The position numbers and the translations under genes are program-made. The notes below the pieces were generated by a model that was not told the DNA's origin, ran no database searches, and worked only from the letters and a program-made list of their open reading frames with translations. DNA of 41,020 nt. Source: JAEVZK01 sp038202925 (lineage in GTDB: Bacteria > Armatimonadota > Fimbriimonadia > Fimbriimonadales > Fimbriimonadaceae). Location: the NCBI GenBank assembly GCA_038202925.1, contig JBBREM010000009.1, positions 1-41,020 of the forward strand, read 5' to 3'. Below are positions 33,683 to 41,020 of this stretch, one piece after another. Numbering within the stretch: position 1 is the stretch's first letter; the number at the start of each line of letters is the position of its first letter.

Positions 33683-35832
33683 GGTTGCTCCTGCCCGGAT
33701 CGAATAATTGACCCGGGTTGATGTATGGCTGACCCGCTTCGTACGCGAGCCGCGGATTGACGACTGAAATTTGGCATCAAGATCGCGGCGCTCTTCGCTT
33801 GAAGAGTGACCGACAGACCGGTTGAGGTCTGCGAAACCTTGTTGCCCGCCAGTTCATCGACAAAGCTGTTGCTGGGTCGTGGTTCAATCTGGTCAAGGGG
33901 GACTGAAATTGTGTTGGACGACGAAGAGCGGTTGATGACTATTACGGCGGTTTGGCCGTTCAGAGTCCGGGCGAAGGCAACCGCGCCCTGTTTGTCGTCC
34001 GCTAGAATCGGAACGGGATCGCCGGACTGCAAGGCCGGGCTGGCATTCCGAATGGAAACCAGCTTTCGATAAAGGCGGAGAAAATCATTATCGTCCGTGG
34101 CCCGGGGCCAATCCATGCCGCGCCGATTGTCTGGATCGCGCTCGCCCTCCATCCCGATCTCATCGCCGTAGTAGATGCTCGGCGCGCCGACCCATGTGAA
34201 TTGCAGCACCGCCGCCAGCTTGGCAAGGTCTTTGTCCTTGCCGCAAAGCGTGAGAATGCGCGGCGTGTCGTGGCTGCCCACGAGATTCATCATGTTGCGC
34301 GAGACTTGCGGCGGATAGCTCCGATAGGTTGCCATCAGGCGATTCATGAGCGCCGTCGGCTTGCCCGCGCCGTCCGCTCCCACAAACCCTAGCACAGCAT
34401 CCCGGAACTGGTAGTTCATGACCGAATCCCATTGATCGCCCTTCAGCCATGGGTTTCCGTCGCCCCATATCTCGCCCACGATCCAGGCCTCGGGATTGAT
34501 TCCCTTAACATGCCCGCGAAATTCGCGCCAGAAATCCATCGGCACTTCGTTACCCACATCAAGTCGAAAGCCCGAGAGATCGGCTTTGCCGGTCCAATAG
34601 TCGATCACGCCCAGCAAGTAGTTCCGAACCTCTGGGTTGCTGTGGTTCAGCTTCGGCATGGAAGGGAAGTTGAACCACGCGACGTAGTTCGGGTTTTCCT
34701 GAACCTTCACCGGATACGACTTGATCGTGTACCAGTTGGTGTACTTCGATTTCTGGCCATTCTTGACGATGTCGGCAAAGGGGCCGAAGTTGGTCGCCGT
34801 GTGATTAAATACGATGTCGATGACTGTGCGCATCCCTTGCGCAGTCATCGCCTTGGTCAAGTTGGCGAACTCATCGTTTGTCCCAAGCTCAGGATCCACC
34901 TGCAGAAAATCAGTCGCGTCATATCGATGGTTGCTTGGAGACTTGAAGATTGGGTTGAAATACACCGCCGAGACGCCAAGTCGATGGAGGTAGTCGAGAT
35001 GCTTCCGAACGCCGGCAAAGTCCCCCCCAAATCGGTTTGCGTAAGTTGGCTTTCCGGTCCAAGGCATTACGTTTTTCGGGTCGTTGGATCGGTCGCCGTT
35101 CTCGAAACGATCCGGGAAGATTTGGTAAAAAACCGACTTCTCGATCCAGCTTGGCACTACAAACGGCTTATATTTGGAAGCGGACAAAACGAAGCGATCC
35201 CCCTCATCCTTGGCGTGCAACCCGCCTGTTCCCAGGACCTTCATGGCGGCGCCGTCGTAGAGAAAGAACTCGTAGCTGAGATCCTTCGAGCGGACCCAAT
35301 CAACGCTGCCACTGAATCGGTCGTAAAACTCGTCGACAGGTGTCGACTCCATCGCGACCTGGCGGCCGTCGGTGAAGTTTGCCCAGACCCGCGAAACGTC
35401 GTCATGACGAACCCGCACTGATAGTTGCAGGGTGCCTCGATCCCAATTCATATCCGGCAGATCGGGCACGTACCGTACCGCGCTCTCCGTGATCACGCCA
35501 TCCCCTTTTCGCGCGGGAGCCTTGAAATCGGGCGGATAGATCAGCAGCACCGAGTTGTCATGGCCGTTGCCGTCGTTTTCCTTGAGCGGGTTCTGGGGGT
35601 CGGTGATCCAGGTGTCCCCGTCGAGGACAAACTTGTACGTGTACCGGCCCGGATCAAGATCGAGGCTCGCTCGCCAGGTGCGGCCCTCTCGTTGCAAGGG
35701 CTGCGCGTCCTTGTTCCACCCGTTGAAGGTGCCCGCGACGTATACGGATTTCAGGTCTCGGTCGGCGCTGTATAGGAACGTATGCTGAGCATGGGCGGAC
35801 ACCAGGGATAGGAGAAGGGACGCTAAGACCAC
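33679..35832 (-). CDS. Exported GH13 enzyme with N-terminal glycogen-binding-type domain
   Basis: A 717-residue protein from GTG at 35832, with AAAGGAGAGG at good spacing. Signal peptide VVLASLLLSLVSAHA. A CBM48/AMPK-type domain (about 16-100: KSVYVAGTFNGWNKDAQPLQ, YTYKFVLDGDTWITDPQNP) precedes a second beta domain and the barrel. Catalytic residues are Asp425 (GFRLDVGNEVP), Glu454 (WIVGEIWGDG) and Asp522 (VGSHDTPR). The arrangement fits the neopullulanase/cyclomaltodextrinase group. The start overlaps the lacI stop by 10 bases and the stop overlaps the prepilin-like start, so it is coupled on both sides. It should cut alpha-glucans outside the cytoplasm. Confidence 0.9.
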   Translation of the reverse strand: MVLASLLLSLVSAHAQHTFLYSADRDLKSVYVAGTFNGWNKDAQPLQREGRTWRASLDLDPGRYTYKFVLDGDTWITDPQNPLKENDGNGHDNSVLLIYPPDFKAPARKGDGVITESAVRYVPDLPDMNWDRGTLQLSVRVRHDDVSRVWANFTDGRQVAMESTPVDEFYDRFSGSVDWVRSKDLSYEFFLYDGAAMKVLGTGGLHAKDEGDRFVLSASKYKPFVVPSWIEKSVFYQIFPDRFENGDRSNDPKNVMPWTGKPTYANRFGGDFAGVRKHLDYLHRLGVSAVYFNPIFKSPSNHRYDATDFLQVDPELGTNDEFANLTKAMTAQGMRTVIDIVFNHTATNFGPFADIVKNGQKSKYTNWYTIKSYPVKVQENPNYVAWFNFPSMPKLNHSNPEVRNYLLGVIDYWTGKADLSGFRLDVGNEVPMDFWREFRGHVKGINPEAWIVGEIWGDGNPWLKGDQWDSVMNYQFRDAVLGFVGADGAGKPTALMNRLMATYRSYPPQVSRNMMNLVGSHDTPRILTLCGKDKDLAKLAAVLQFTWVGAPSIYYGDEIGMEGERDPDNRRGMDWPRATDDNDFLRLYRKLVSIRNASPALQSGDPVPILADDKQGAVAFARTLNGQTAVIVINRSSSSNTISVPLDQIEPRPSNSFVDELAGNKVSQTSTGLSVTLQAKSAAILMPNFSRQSAARVRSGSAIHQPGSIIRSGQEQP

Positions 35833-36845
35833 AGCGGCACCTCTCCTTTGCGCGACGTCCCCCGCACGACGATTTCGCAGCCGACGATCTCGCGAACCGA
35901 AGCAAGTTCGCCGCCCTCGATAATCGTCATCAGCTTCGACACCGCACGGGATACGAGCTGTTCGATGTTGAGCGTCACCGACGTGAGGCCGCCCTCGACT
36001 AAATGGCAAAGATAGCTGTCGTTGAAGCTGACCAGCGCCAGGTCGTCGCCGAGCCGGATGTCCTTCTGCTTGGCGGCGCTGACAAACCCGAGCGCCATCA
36101 TATCGTCGAGAACGACGAGGGCTTCGATCTTCGGGTTCTTCTCGAAGATCGAAAGCGCCGAAGCGCGGCTTTCGTCGAGGCCGAACGAGCTGTGCCAGAC
36201 GATCGGCTCTAAGCCTGCTTCCTCAATCGCCTTGCGGTAGCCGTCAATCCGCTCATCGCTTACGGCCAGGCCGGGCGCGCCGCCGACGAAGCCGACCTGC
36301 GTGTATCCCTGTTGAATCAAGTGCTGCGCGGCCATGTAGCCGGCGAACACGTTGTCGTTGTCGACCGAAGCGATCAGCGGATTGCGCGGATTACCAATCA
36401 CCACGAAGGGGAATCGATCCTCCTGAAGGAGATGCACGCGCGGGTCCTCGTGGCGCGGCTCGACGAGGATCAGCCCGTCCACTCGACGCGTGCGTAGCAA
36501 TTCGTCGTAAATCGCTCCCTGCGCCGTTTCGTCCTTCACCATGTCGATGCACAAGTGACTGGAGCGCGAAGAAAGTTCCCCCATCAGTGCGGTGACGAGG
36601 GAGCTGAAGAAGGGATCAGCGGCGAGGCGCGGATTGGGGCGCTGGATAACGAGTCCGATCATGCCAGTGCGCCGCGTGCGAAGTGCCTGGGCGCGCACAT
36701 CGGGGCGGTAATTGTGCTCACGCATCGCCTTGAGGACGCGGGCTTTGGCATCCGCCTCCACGCGCGTGTCGCCGGAGATGACTCTCGACACCGTTGCCTG
36801 AGAGACCTTCGCTAGCTGGGCGATATGGATTTGGGTAACTCGCAT
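35823..36845 (-). CDS. LacI-family transcriptional regulator of the sugar locus
   Basis: A 340-residue regulator. The helix-turn-helix (about 5-60) reads IAQLAKVSQATVSRVISGD, with hinge NYRPDVRAQALRTRRTGMIG. The periplasmic-binding-protein-like sensor follows (VDGLILVEPRHE, VGFVGGAPGLAVSDERIDGY, DDMMALGFVSAAK, VTLNIEQLVSRAVSKLM). It heads the alpha-glucan operon and overlaps the GH13 gene. A perfect palindrome in its own promoter suggests autoregulation. The effector is probably a maltodextrin or glucose derivative, inferred from neighbours. Confidence 0.93.
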   Translation of the reverse strand: MRVTQIHIAQLAKVSQATVSRVISGDTRVEADAKARVLKAMREHNYRPDVRAQALRTRRTGMIGLVIQRPNPRLAADPFFSSLVTALMGELSSRSSHLCIDMVKDETAQGAIYDELLRTRRVDGLILVEPRHEDPRVHLLQEDRFPFVVIGNPRNPLIASVDNDNVFAGYMAAQHLIQQGYTQVGFVGGAPGLAVSDERIDGYRKAIEEAGLEPIVWHSSFGLDESRASALSIFEKNPKIEALVVLDDMMALGFVSAAKQKDIRLGDDLALVSFNDSYLCHLVEGGLTSVTLNIEQLVSRAVSKLMTIIEGGELASVREIVGCEIVVRGTSRKGEVPLWS

Positions 36846-36874
36846 GAACCGTTCAACTGCGTTGTTGCAAACGA

Positions 36875-36898
36875 CGTGAATTCGTATTCACGATGGTA
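36875..36898 (-). promoter_or_regulatory. LacI operator and extended -10 promoter of the sugar operon
   Basis: CGTGAAT-TCGT-ATTCACG (36875-36892) has perfect 7-bp arms 29 bases upstream of the lacI ATG. Directly upstream on the minus strand is an extended -10 (TGT-TACCAT, with TACCAT at 36898-36893), so the operator sits at the transcription start. The core GAATNCGNATTC recurs at 23441-23452. Confidence 0.7.
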
Positions 36899-37245
36899 AC
36901 ACAGGTTTGGCCGCGACGGTCCGAACTGTTCAAAAAAATCTGCCAGAACCAAGCATTCTGTCCCTCAAATTGTCATCCCGAGCGAAGCCGAGGGATCTAA
37001 CACTGGAGCCATGCGCATGTATGCAATCGACTGCCACGGTCAGATTCCTCGACTCGCCCTGGGTCGAGTCCTCGCTCGAAATGACGGGCTGTCAAACGAA
37101 GCAAGTTCGAGACGCCCATACCGCGCAAGCTCCCGCATCAGCTCGATCAGCCGAGGCGCGGCGGTGGTTGCGGGACGAATGTTTCAAGCCGGCATAGGCC
37201 AAGTGTCTACAGGCCAGGCTGGTCAGGCTACACTGAACGGAGCCG
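36899..37245. repeat. Intergenic region with third copy of the dispersed repeat
   Basis: At 36972-37085 is a dispersed-repeat copy: left end GTCATCCCGAGCGAAGCCGA, right end TCGCTCGAAATGAC (inverted). The rest (37086-37245) should hold the cdaA promoter, but I see no strong -35/-10 pair. There is no coding sequence. Confidence 0.65.
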
Positions 37246-38103
37246 TTGGACGATTATCGAAGCAAGTTTTTACAGCTCTTCGAGCTTCGCAGAGACACCG
37301 TTTTTGCGTGGCTCGACATCGTCATCGTGGCGTTCATCATCTACCGGCTCGTCCTCTTAGTCCGGGGTCCGCGCGCGGGGCGCATTGTTTCCGCCGTTGT
37401 GATGTTCATCATGATGCTGGTGGTGAGCCGCCTAGCCGGCCTGTTTTCCCTGCACTGGGTGCTCGATAAAGCCGCTTTGCTCGCCCCCGTCGCGCTCGTC
37501 ATCTTGCTCCTCCCTGAGCTTCGGCAGGGCCTCGAGGGGCTTGGGAAACTGGGCACTCAGCCCCTCGAGCGATTCGCGCGGGCCGAACCGAAAACGGACG
37601 TGCGCACAATCGAAGAGATCGTCGCCGCGGTCACCGAGCTCGCCTCCGGAAGCGTCGGCGCGCTCATCATCATCGAGCGGGCGAACAGTCTGGAGGAGAT
37701 TGCCTCCAACGGTGTGATGATCAATGCCACCGTTTCGGCGCCGCTGCTTGTGTCGGTGTTCTTTGAGGGCAACCCGCTTCACGACGGTGCCGTCATCATC
37801 CAGCGCGACAAGATTGTCGCCGCCGCGTCGCGGCTGCCGCTGAGCGAATCGTCCCGCCTTGCGCAGAACGTCCACATGCGTCACCGCGCAGCGGTGGGCG
37901 TATCGGAAGCCAGCGACGCGCTCGCAATCGTCGTCAGCGAAGAGCGGGGAACAATCAGCTACGCCCTCGATGGAACGCTGCGCAAACTGTCATCCCACCT
38001 CGAACTACGCGAGATACTCAACCGAGAAATCCGGGGCAATGAGGTGATGCGCAAGCGCCGTAGCCGACAGCAGGAGCGCGAAGTGGAGGTCGTCAGCCCA
38101 TGA
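37246..38103 (+). CDS. cdaA: Diadenylate cyclase CdaA
   Basis: A 285-residue enzyme making cyclic di-AMP from two ATP. Start codon TTG at 37246 with GGAG just upstream. Three membrane helices (about 20-95), then the DAC domain with the DGA motif (LHDGAVII, 180-182) and RHR motif (HMRHRAAVG, 212-214), both required for catalysis. The C-terminal tail is basic. The stop overlaps the ybbR start (ATGA), the usual cdaA-cdaR arrangement. Cyclic di-AMP normally controls potassium and osmotic homeostasis and cell-wall stress. Confidence 0.95.
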   Translation: MDDYRSKFLQLFELRRDTVFAWLDIVIVAFIIYRLVLLVRGPRAGRIVSAVVMFIMMLVVSRLAGLFSLHWVLDKAALLAPVALVILLLPELRQGLEGLGKLGTQPLERFARAEPKTDVRTIEEIVAAVTELASGSVGALIIIERANSLEEIASNGVMINATVSAPLLVSVFFEGNPLHDGAVIIQRDKIVAAASRLPLSESSRLAQNVHMRHRAAVGVSEASDALAIVVSEERGTISYALDGTLRKLSSHLELREILNREIRGNEVMRKRRSRQQEREVEVVSP

Positions 38104-39086
38104 CCCGCCTTTCGCGCCTGCCCCTGATGCTCGTTTCGTTCCTGCTGTCGATCATGCTGTGGGTCTACGTCCAAGTATTGGAGCATCCGGAGACGGGCGC
38201 TGCCCATCTGTTCGAGGTCCAGATCGTGGCCATCCACACCCCGGTCGGACTTATCGTCCTCGATCGCCCCAGCACGTTCCGGGCGCTGCCGCAAGGTTCG
38301 GAAGACGACATACGCAAGGTTAACCCCGACGACCTGATCGCCGAACTCGACCTGAGCAAGGCGCACAAGGGCATCGACAGCTATCCGGTTCGGCTGCGGA
38401 CCTTGAAGAGCTACAACGTCACCTGGGAGCCGAAGATGGTGCAGGTCCAAGTCACCATCGACGTCTACGCGAACTCGGTTCAGAAGCCGGTGGTCGTCCG
38501 CACAACCGGCCAACTGCGCGATCCAAATTATCAATATGTGCGCGAAAACACGACGACGGATAACGCCGTTGTCTTCGTCTCCGGGCCGCAGACGATCGTC
38601 GATAAGGTCGATCACGCGCAGGCGATCTTAAACCTCAGCAACGTCAGCGCGGGCGCTGAAGAAAGCCACATGGCCCGCCTCGAACTGGTGGACGCGAATG
38701 GCACCCCCGTGACCGGCAAGGATCTCGTGTTCAGTCCGAACGACACCGCCATTCGTCCGGCAATCGCTCTCGCCGCCGAAATGAAGCCGTTGCTCGTTTC
38801 ACCCAACTTCCGCGGCAGCCCGGCATTCGGCTATCGCGTGAAGCGCTATGAGGTTCAGCCGACCCAGATCGAGGTGAAGGGACGCGCCGATGCGCTTGCG
38901 AATATGTCCGCCGTTCCCACTCTGGATGTCAACATCGACGGAATCAAGCAGACCACCACATACCAGGTGAAGGTGCGCATACCGCCGCAGCTAACGATCA
39001 GCGGCAGCGCCGTCGTCAACATCACTGTCGTCGTCGAAGCCGTGCCCCCGCCGCCGGCATCTCCGGCGAGAACGGCCCGCGGCTGA
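38100..39086 (+). CDS. YbbR-domain protein, CdaA regulator (CdaR-like)
   Basis: A 328-residue protein with an N-terminal membrane anchor (LMLVSFLLSIMLWVYVQVLE, about 9-28) followed by tandem YbbR beta domains: VGLIVLDRPSTFRALPQGSE, VTWEPKMVQVQVTIDVYANS, NAVVFVSGPQTIVDKVDHAQ, VQPTQIEVKGRADALANM. In characterised systems CdaR binds CdaA at the membrane and tunes its activity. It overlaps cdaA by 4 bases (ATGA) and the next gene by one base (TGATG). Pro-rich C-terminal tail. Confidence 0.9.
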   Translation: MTRLSRLPLMLVSFLLSIMLWVYVQVLEHPETGAAHLFEVQIVAIHTPVGLIVLDRPSTFRALPQGSEDDIRKVNPDDLIAELDLSKAHKGIDSYPVRLRTLKSYNVTWEPKMVQVQVTIDVYANSVQKPVVVRTTGQLRDPNYQYVRENTTTDNAVVFVSGPQTIVDKVDHAQAILNLSNVSAGAEESHMARLELVDANGTPVTGKDLVFSPNDTAIRPAIALAAEMKPLLVSPNFRGSPAFGYRVKRYEVQPTQIEVKGRADALANMSAVPTLDVNIDGIKQTTTYQVKVRIPPQLTISGSAVVNITVVVEAVPPPPASPARTARG

Positions 39087-39859
39087 TGACGGAGATTCGG
39101 CCCATCGAGGAGCCGGAAGCGGAGGGATTTCTTCAGCTTCTCTGCACGGTCTTCGACCTCGACTACAGCCGCGCTCATTCGATCTTTTTCGCCGAACCGC
39201 TGTTCGATCTGAGCCGCAAGTGGGCGCTGTTCGAGCGCGGACGGATGGTTTCGATTCTCACGACGGTGGCGCTGGAATTCGGCTGGGGCAGGGCAGTCGG
39301 CATTGCCGGCGTGGCGACACTGCAAGATCGGCAGGGCGAGAGCCTCGCGGCGAAGCTGATCGAGCATGTCGCGGCGGAGAGCGGAAAGCGAGGCGAGGGA
39401 GCGCTGCTCCTCTTCGCCCGCGATACAAGGCTTTACGAGCGGCTTGGCTTCAAGGCGCTCGACCGTGTTGTCCGCGGCGAGATCGAGACCGTCCGAGAGC
39501 GCGAGATTCCCCTCGGCATGGAGTACGAGGACGTGCGCCTGGCTTACGACCAATGGTCGAGAGCGGACCCCAACCGACTCCGCCGGGATGAGCTTCGCTG
39601 GAAGTATTGGCGATGGAACCTCCGAGTATGCACGCCTCTCGGGGATGGCTATCTCTGCCTCGAAGGCGGAACCGTGCGGGAAGCCGTCTTCCCAACTCCG
39701 CCCAAAGCGTGGCCGTTGCCAGACCACTCGGAGTGGCTCGGTCTGTCCTCCATGGCCGAGCACGTCGGCGTCCGCCTGCGCGAGCCCGTTCTCGATCTCT
39801 TTCTCATGGGTCTGAACGTCTCCGCCGTGCCTCAGATGTTCATGACCGACCAATTCTAG
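39086..39859 (+). CDS. GNAT-family N-acetyltransferase (Eis-like)
   Basis: A 257-residue protein. The N-terminal half holds a GNAT fold: GFLQLLCTVFDLDY, VGIAGVATLQDRQGESLAAKL for acetyl-CoA binding and LYERLGFKALDRVVRGEIET for the last strands. The C-terminal part (about 150-257) resembles the second domain of Eis-like acetyltransferases. The start codon overlaps the ybbR stop (TGATG), so it is the third gene of the cyclic di-AMP operon. The acceptor substrate is unknown. Confidence 0.82.
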   Translation: MTEIRPIEEPEAEGFLQLLCTVFDLDYSRAHSIFFAEPLFDLSRKWALFERGRMVSILTTVALEFGWGRAVGIAGVATLQDRQGESLAAKLIEHVAAESGKRGEGALLLFARDTRLYERLGFKALDRVVRGEIETVREREIPLGMEYEDVRLAYDQWSRADPNRLRRDELRWKYWRWNLRVCTPLGDGYLCLEGGTVREAVFPTPPKAWPLPDHSEWLGLSSMAEHVGVRLREPVLDLFLMGLNVSAVPQMFMTDQF

Positions 39860-39873
39860 GCGTCTATACTCGG

Positions 39874-40956
39874 ATGATGCTGAGGACGCACGCGCTCAGC
39901 GCTCCAGATTGCATGACCGCGATCGGGCCGGAGTGGCAGGAGCTGGTCGCAAGCGCGCCCACCGCAACCCCCTTTCAAACTTGGGAATGGCAGAGCGCCT
40001 GGCTTCGCCACTACCGCCGGTCGAAGCGCCTCCACATCGTCATCGTGAGGGAAGGCAACGACCTTGTCGGCCTTTTCCCGCTGACCCGCAGTACCGGACC
40101 CTGGCGCACGGTGCGCGCAATGGGATCGGTAGCTTCCGATTACCTCCATCCCGTCGCTCGGGCAGGCTATGAGGAAGCCGTAGCAGTTGAAATGGGCACC
40201 CACCTGCGCGAGCTCGCGAAGGTCGATCTTGTCGATCTGCACCAGATCCGCGAGACCCAGCCGCTCATCGCCACCGCCCCCGCCAAGACCAAGATCGAGC
40301 AGGCGACCTGCCTCGTGCTCGACTTGCCGACGAGCTATGAGGAGTATCTCGGCACCCTCAGCAAGAGCCTGCGTTATGACGTGCGCAAGCTCGACAAGTC
40401 CCTCTTCCTCTCGGGCAGCGCCACCGTTGACCAAGTCACTGAGAGAGAGATCGGCCAGGGCCTCGACATCCTTTTCGAGCAGCACAAGCTGCGCTGGAAG
40501 AAGCGCGGGCTACCTGGAGCGTTTCTCGGTCGAGCCCAGGCCTTCCACCACGATTGGGCGCGGCAGGCGATCCGAAAGGGCTGGCTGTGGCTGAGCATCC
40601 TGCGCCTCGACGGCGAGCCGATCGGCGCGATCTACGCGATGCGCCTGGGCGATACTTGCTACTACTACCAAGCCGGCTTCGATCCCGCGCAGGGCTCGAT
40701 CTCTCCCGGCACGCTGCTCGTTGCCGCCACGATCAAACGCGCCATCGACGAGGGCGTCAGCCACTTCGACTTCCTACGCGGCGATGAGCCCTACAAGCGC
40801 CGCTGGAAACCGCAGCACGAGTTCAATAACTACCGCCTCCTCTACCCGCACAACGCGGTGCGAGGAGGCGCAGGAGCGGCCTGGAACGAAACTGGCAGCC
40901 GTGTGGAGGCAAAAATCCGCGCGAGGCTGGAAGGGAAGAGCCTATTTAAGGATTGA
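39874..40956 (+). CDS. GNAT-fold protein of the CelD/BcsL type
   Basis: A 360-residue protein from ATG 39874 (a second ATG follows directly). The body matches the CelD/BcsL group of GNAT-like proteins: TPFQTWEWQSAWLRHYRR, NDLVGLFPLTRS, LGTLSKSLRYDVRKLDKSLF, GEPIGAIYAMRLGDTCYYYQ, GFDPAQGSISPGTLLVAATI and FDFLRGDEPYKRRWKPQ. Such proteins are linked to exopolysaccharide or lipid acylation, but direct evidence is limited. The gene begins 14 bases after the Eis-like gene and ends in the first unit of the heptamer array. Confidence 0.85.
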   Translation: MMLRTHALSAPDCMTAIGPEWQELVASAPTATPFQTWEWQSAWLRHYRRSKRLHIVIVREGNDLVGLFPLTRSTGPWRTVRAMGSVASDYLHPVARAGYEEAVAVEMGTHLRELAKVDLVDLHQIRETQPLIATAPAKTKIEQATCLVLDLPTSYEEYLGTLSKSLRYDVRKLDKSLFLSGSATVDQVTEREIGQGLDILFEQHKLRWKKRGLPGAFLGRAQAFHHDWARQAIRKGWLWLSILRLDGEPIGAIYAMRLGDTCYYYQAGFDPAQGSISPGTLLVAATIKRAIDEGVSHFDFLRGDEPYKRRWKPQHEFNNYRLLYPHNAVRGGAGAAWNETGSRVEAKIRARLEGKSLFKD

Positions 40957-41020
40957 GTATTGAGTATTGAGTATTGGGTATTGGGTATTGGGTATTGGGT
41001 ATTGGGTATTGGGTATTGGG
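40952..41020. repeat. Heptanucleotide tandem array, runs off the window
   Basis: About ten uninterrupted 7-base units: ATTGAGT three times, then ATTGGGT about seven times, to the window edge. It starts at the stop codon of the preceding gene. Such short tandem heptamers can expand and contract by slippage. The full length cannot be seen here. Confidence 0.95.

Overview
The window looks like a chromosomal segment of a GC-rich, didermic, free-living bacterium, most likely Armatimonadota (Fimbriimonadia-like). That assignment is inference from gene content. The clues are a prepilin-like DUF1559 protein with the FPVFAQAK...SNLKQ style typical of that phylum, a PEP-CTERM exported protein, LacI-controlled sugar modules, and a CdaA/YbbR pair. 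No tRNA, rRNA, transposase, phage gene or CRISPR array was seen.

Region 1 (about 1-6.4 kb, all minus strand) is a periplasmic copper/redox cluster. In transcription order it holds a Cys-rich exported protein, a cupredoxin, a Tat-exported two-domain multicopper oxidase, an exported barrel-like protein, a Met-rich protein with two YtkA/FixH-like domains, a tiny Cys-rich membrane protein, a c-type cytochrome fused to a DUF2231-like membrane domain, and a small exported YHS-like protein. The genes are tightly spaced or overlap, so they are probably one operon for copper handling or copper-dependent oxidation.

Region 2 (6.4-13 kb) holds a GNAT-domain protein, a candidate structured RNA with its own terminator, a heptamer repeat patch, divergent gpsA and hslU, a lysozyme-like exported protein, an NTF2-like exported protein overlapping it tail to tail, a dispersed-repeat patch and a DUF2784-like membrane protein.

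Region 3 (13-16.5 kb) is an sbcD-sbcC operon. Its promoter carries two identically spaced TTTCC-N13-GGAAA palindromes, one overlapping the -35 box.

Region 4 (16.5-36.9 kb, all minus strand) is a starch/maltodextrin and glycan utilisation locus. It runs from a LacI-family regulator through an exported GH13 enzyme, a prepilin-like protein, a small lipoprotein, a solute-binding protein fused to a MalF-type permease, an unusually long MalG-type permease and a cytosolic GH31 glucosidase. After a decayed, frameshifted locus come the MalK-type ATPase, a PEP-CTERM protein, a 1171-residue exported GH13 protein, a GH29 fucosidase and a small lipoprotein. The same palindromic core, GAATNCGNATTC, lies before lacI and before the PEP-CTERM gene, so one regulator may control both ends. 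The model is extracellular alpha-glucan cleavage, import of oligosaccharides by the fused binding protein/permease with MalG and MalK, then cytosolic trimming by GH31.

Region 5 (36.9-41 kb, plus strand) is the cyclic di-AMP module cdaA-ybbR, followed by two GNAT-fold proteins in an overlapping or close-packed operon. The window ends in a heptanucleotide tandem repeat.

The most notable observations are the binding protein-permease fusion with its oversized partner permease, the shared LacI operator, the duplicated sbcDC operator, the copper oxidase with its type 1 site in domain 1 only, the uncharacterised RNA near 7.4-7.6 kb, and the frameshifted locus near 25-26 kb.
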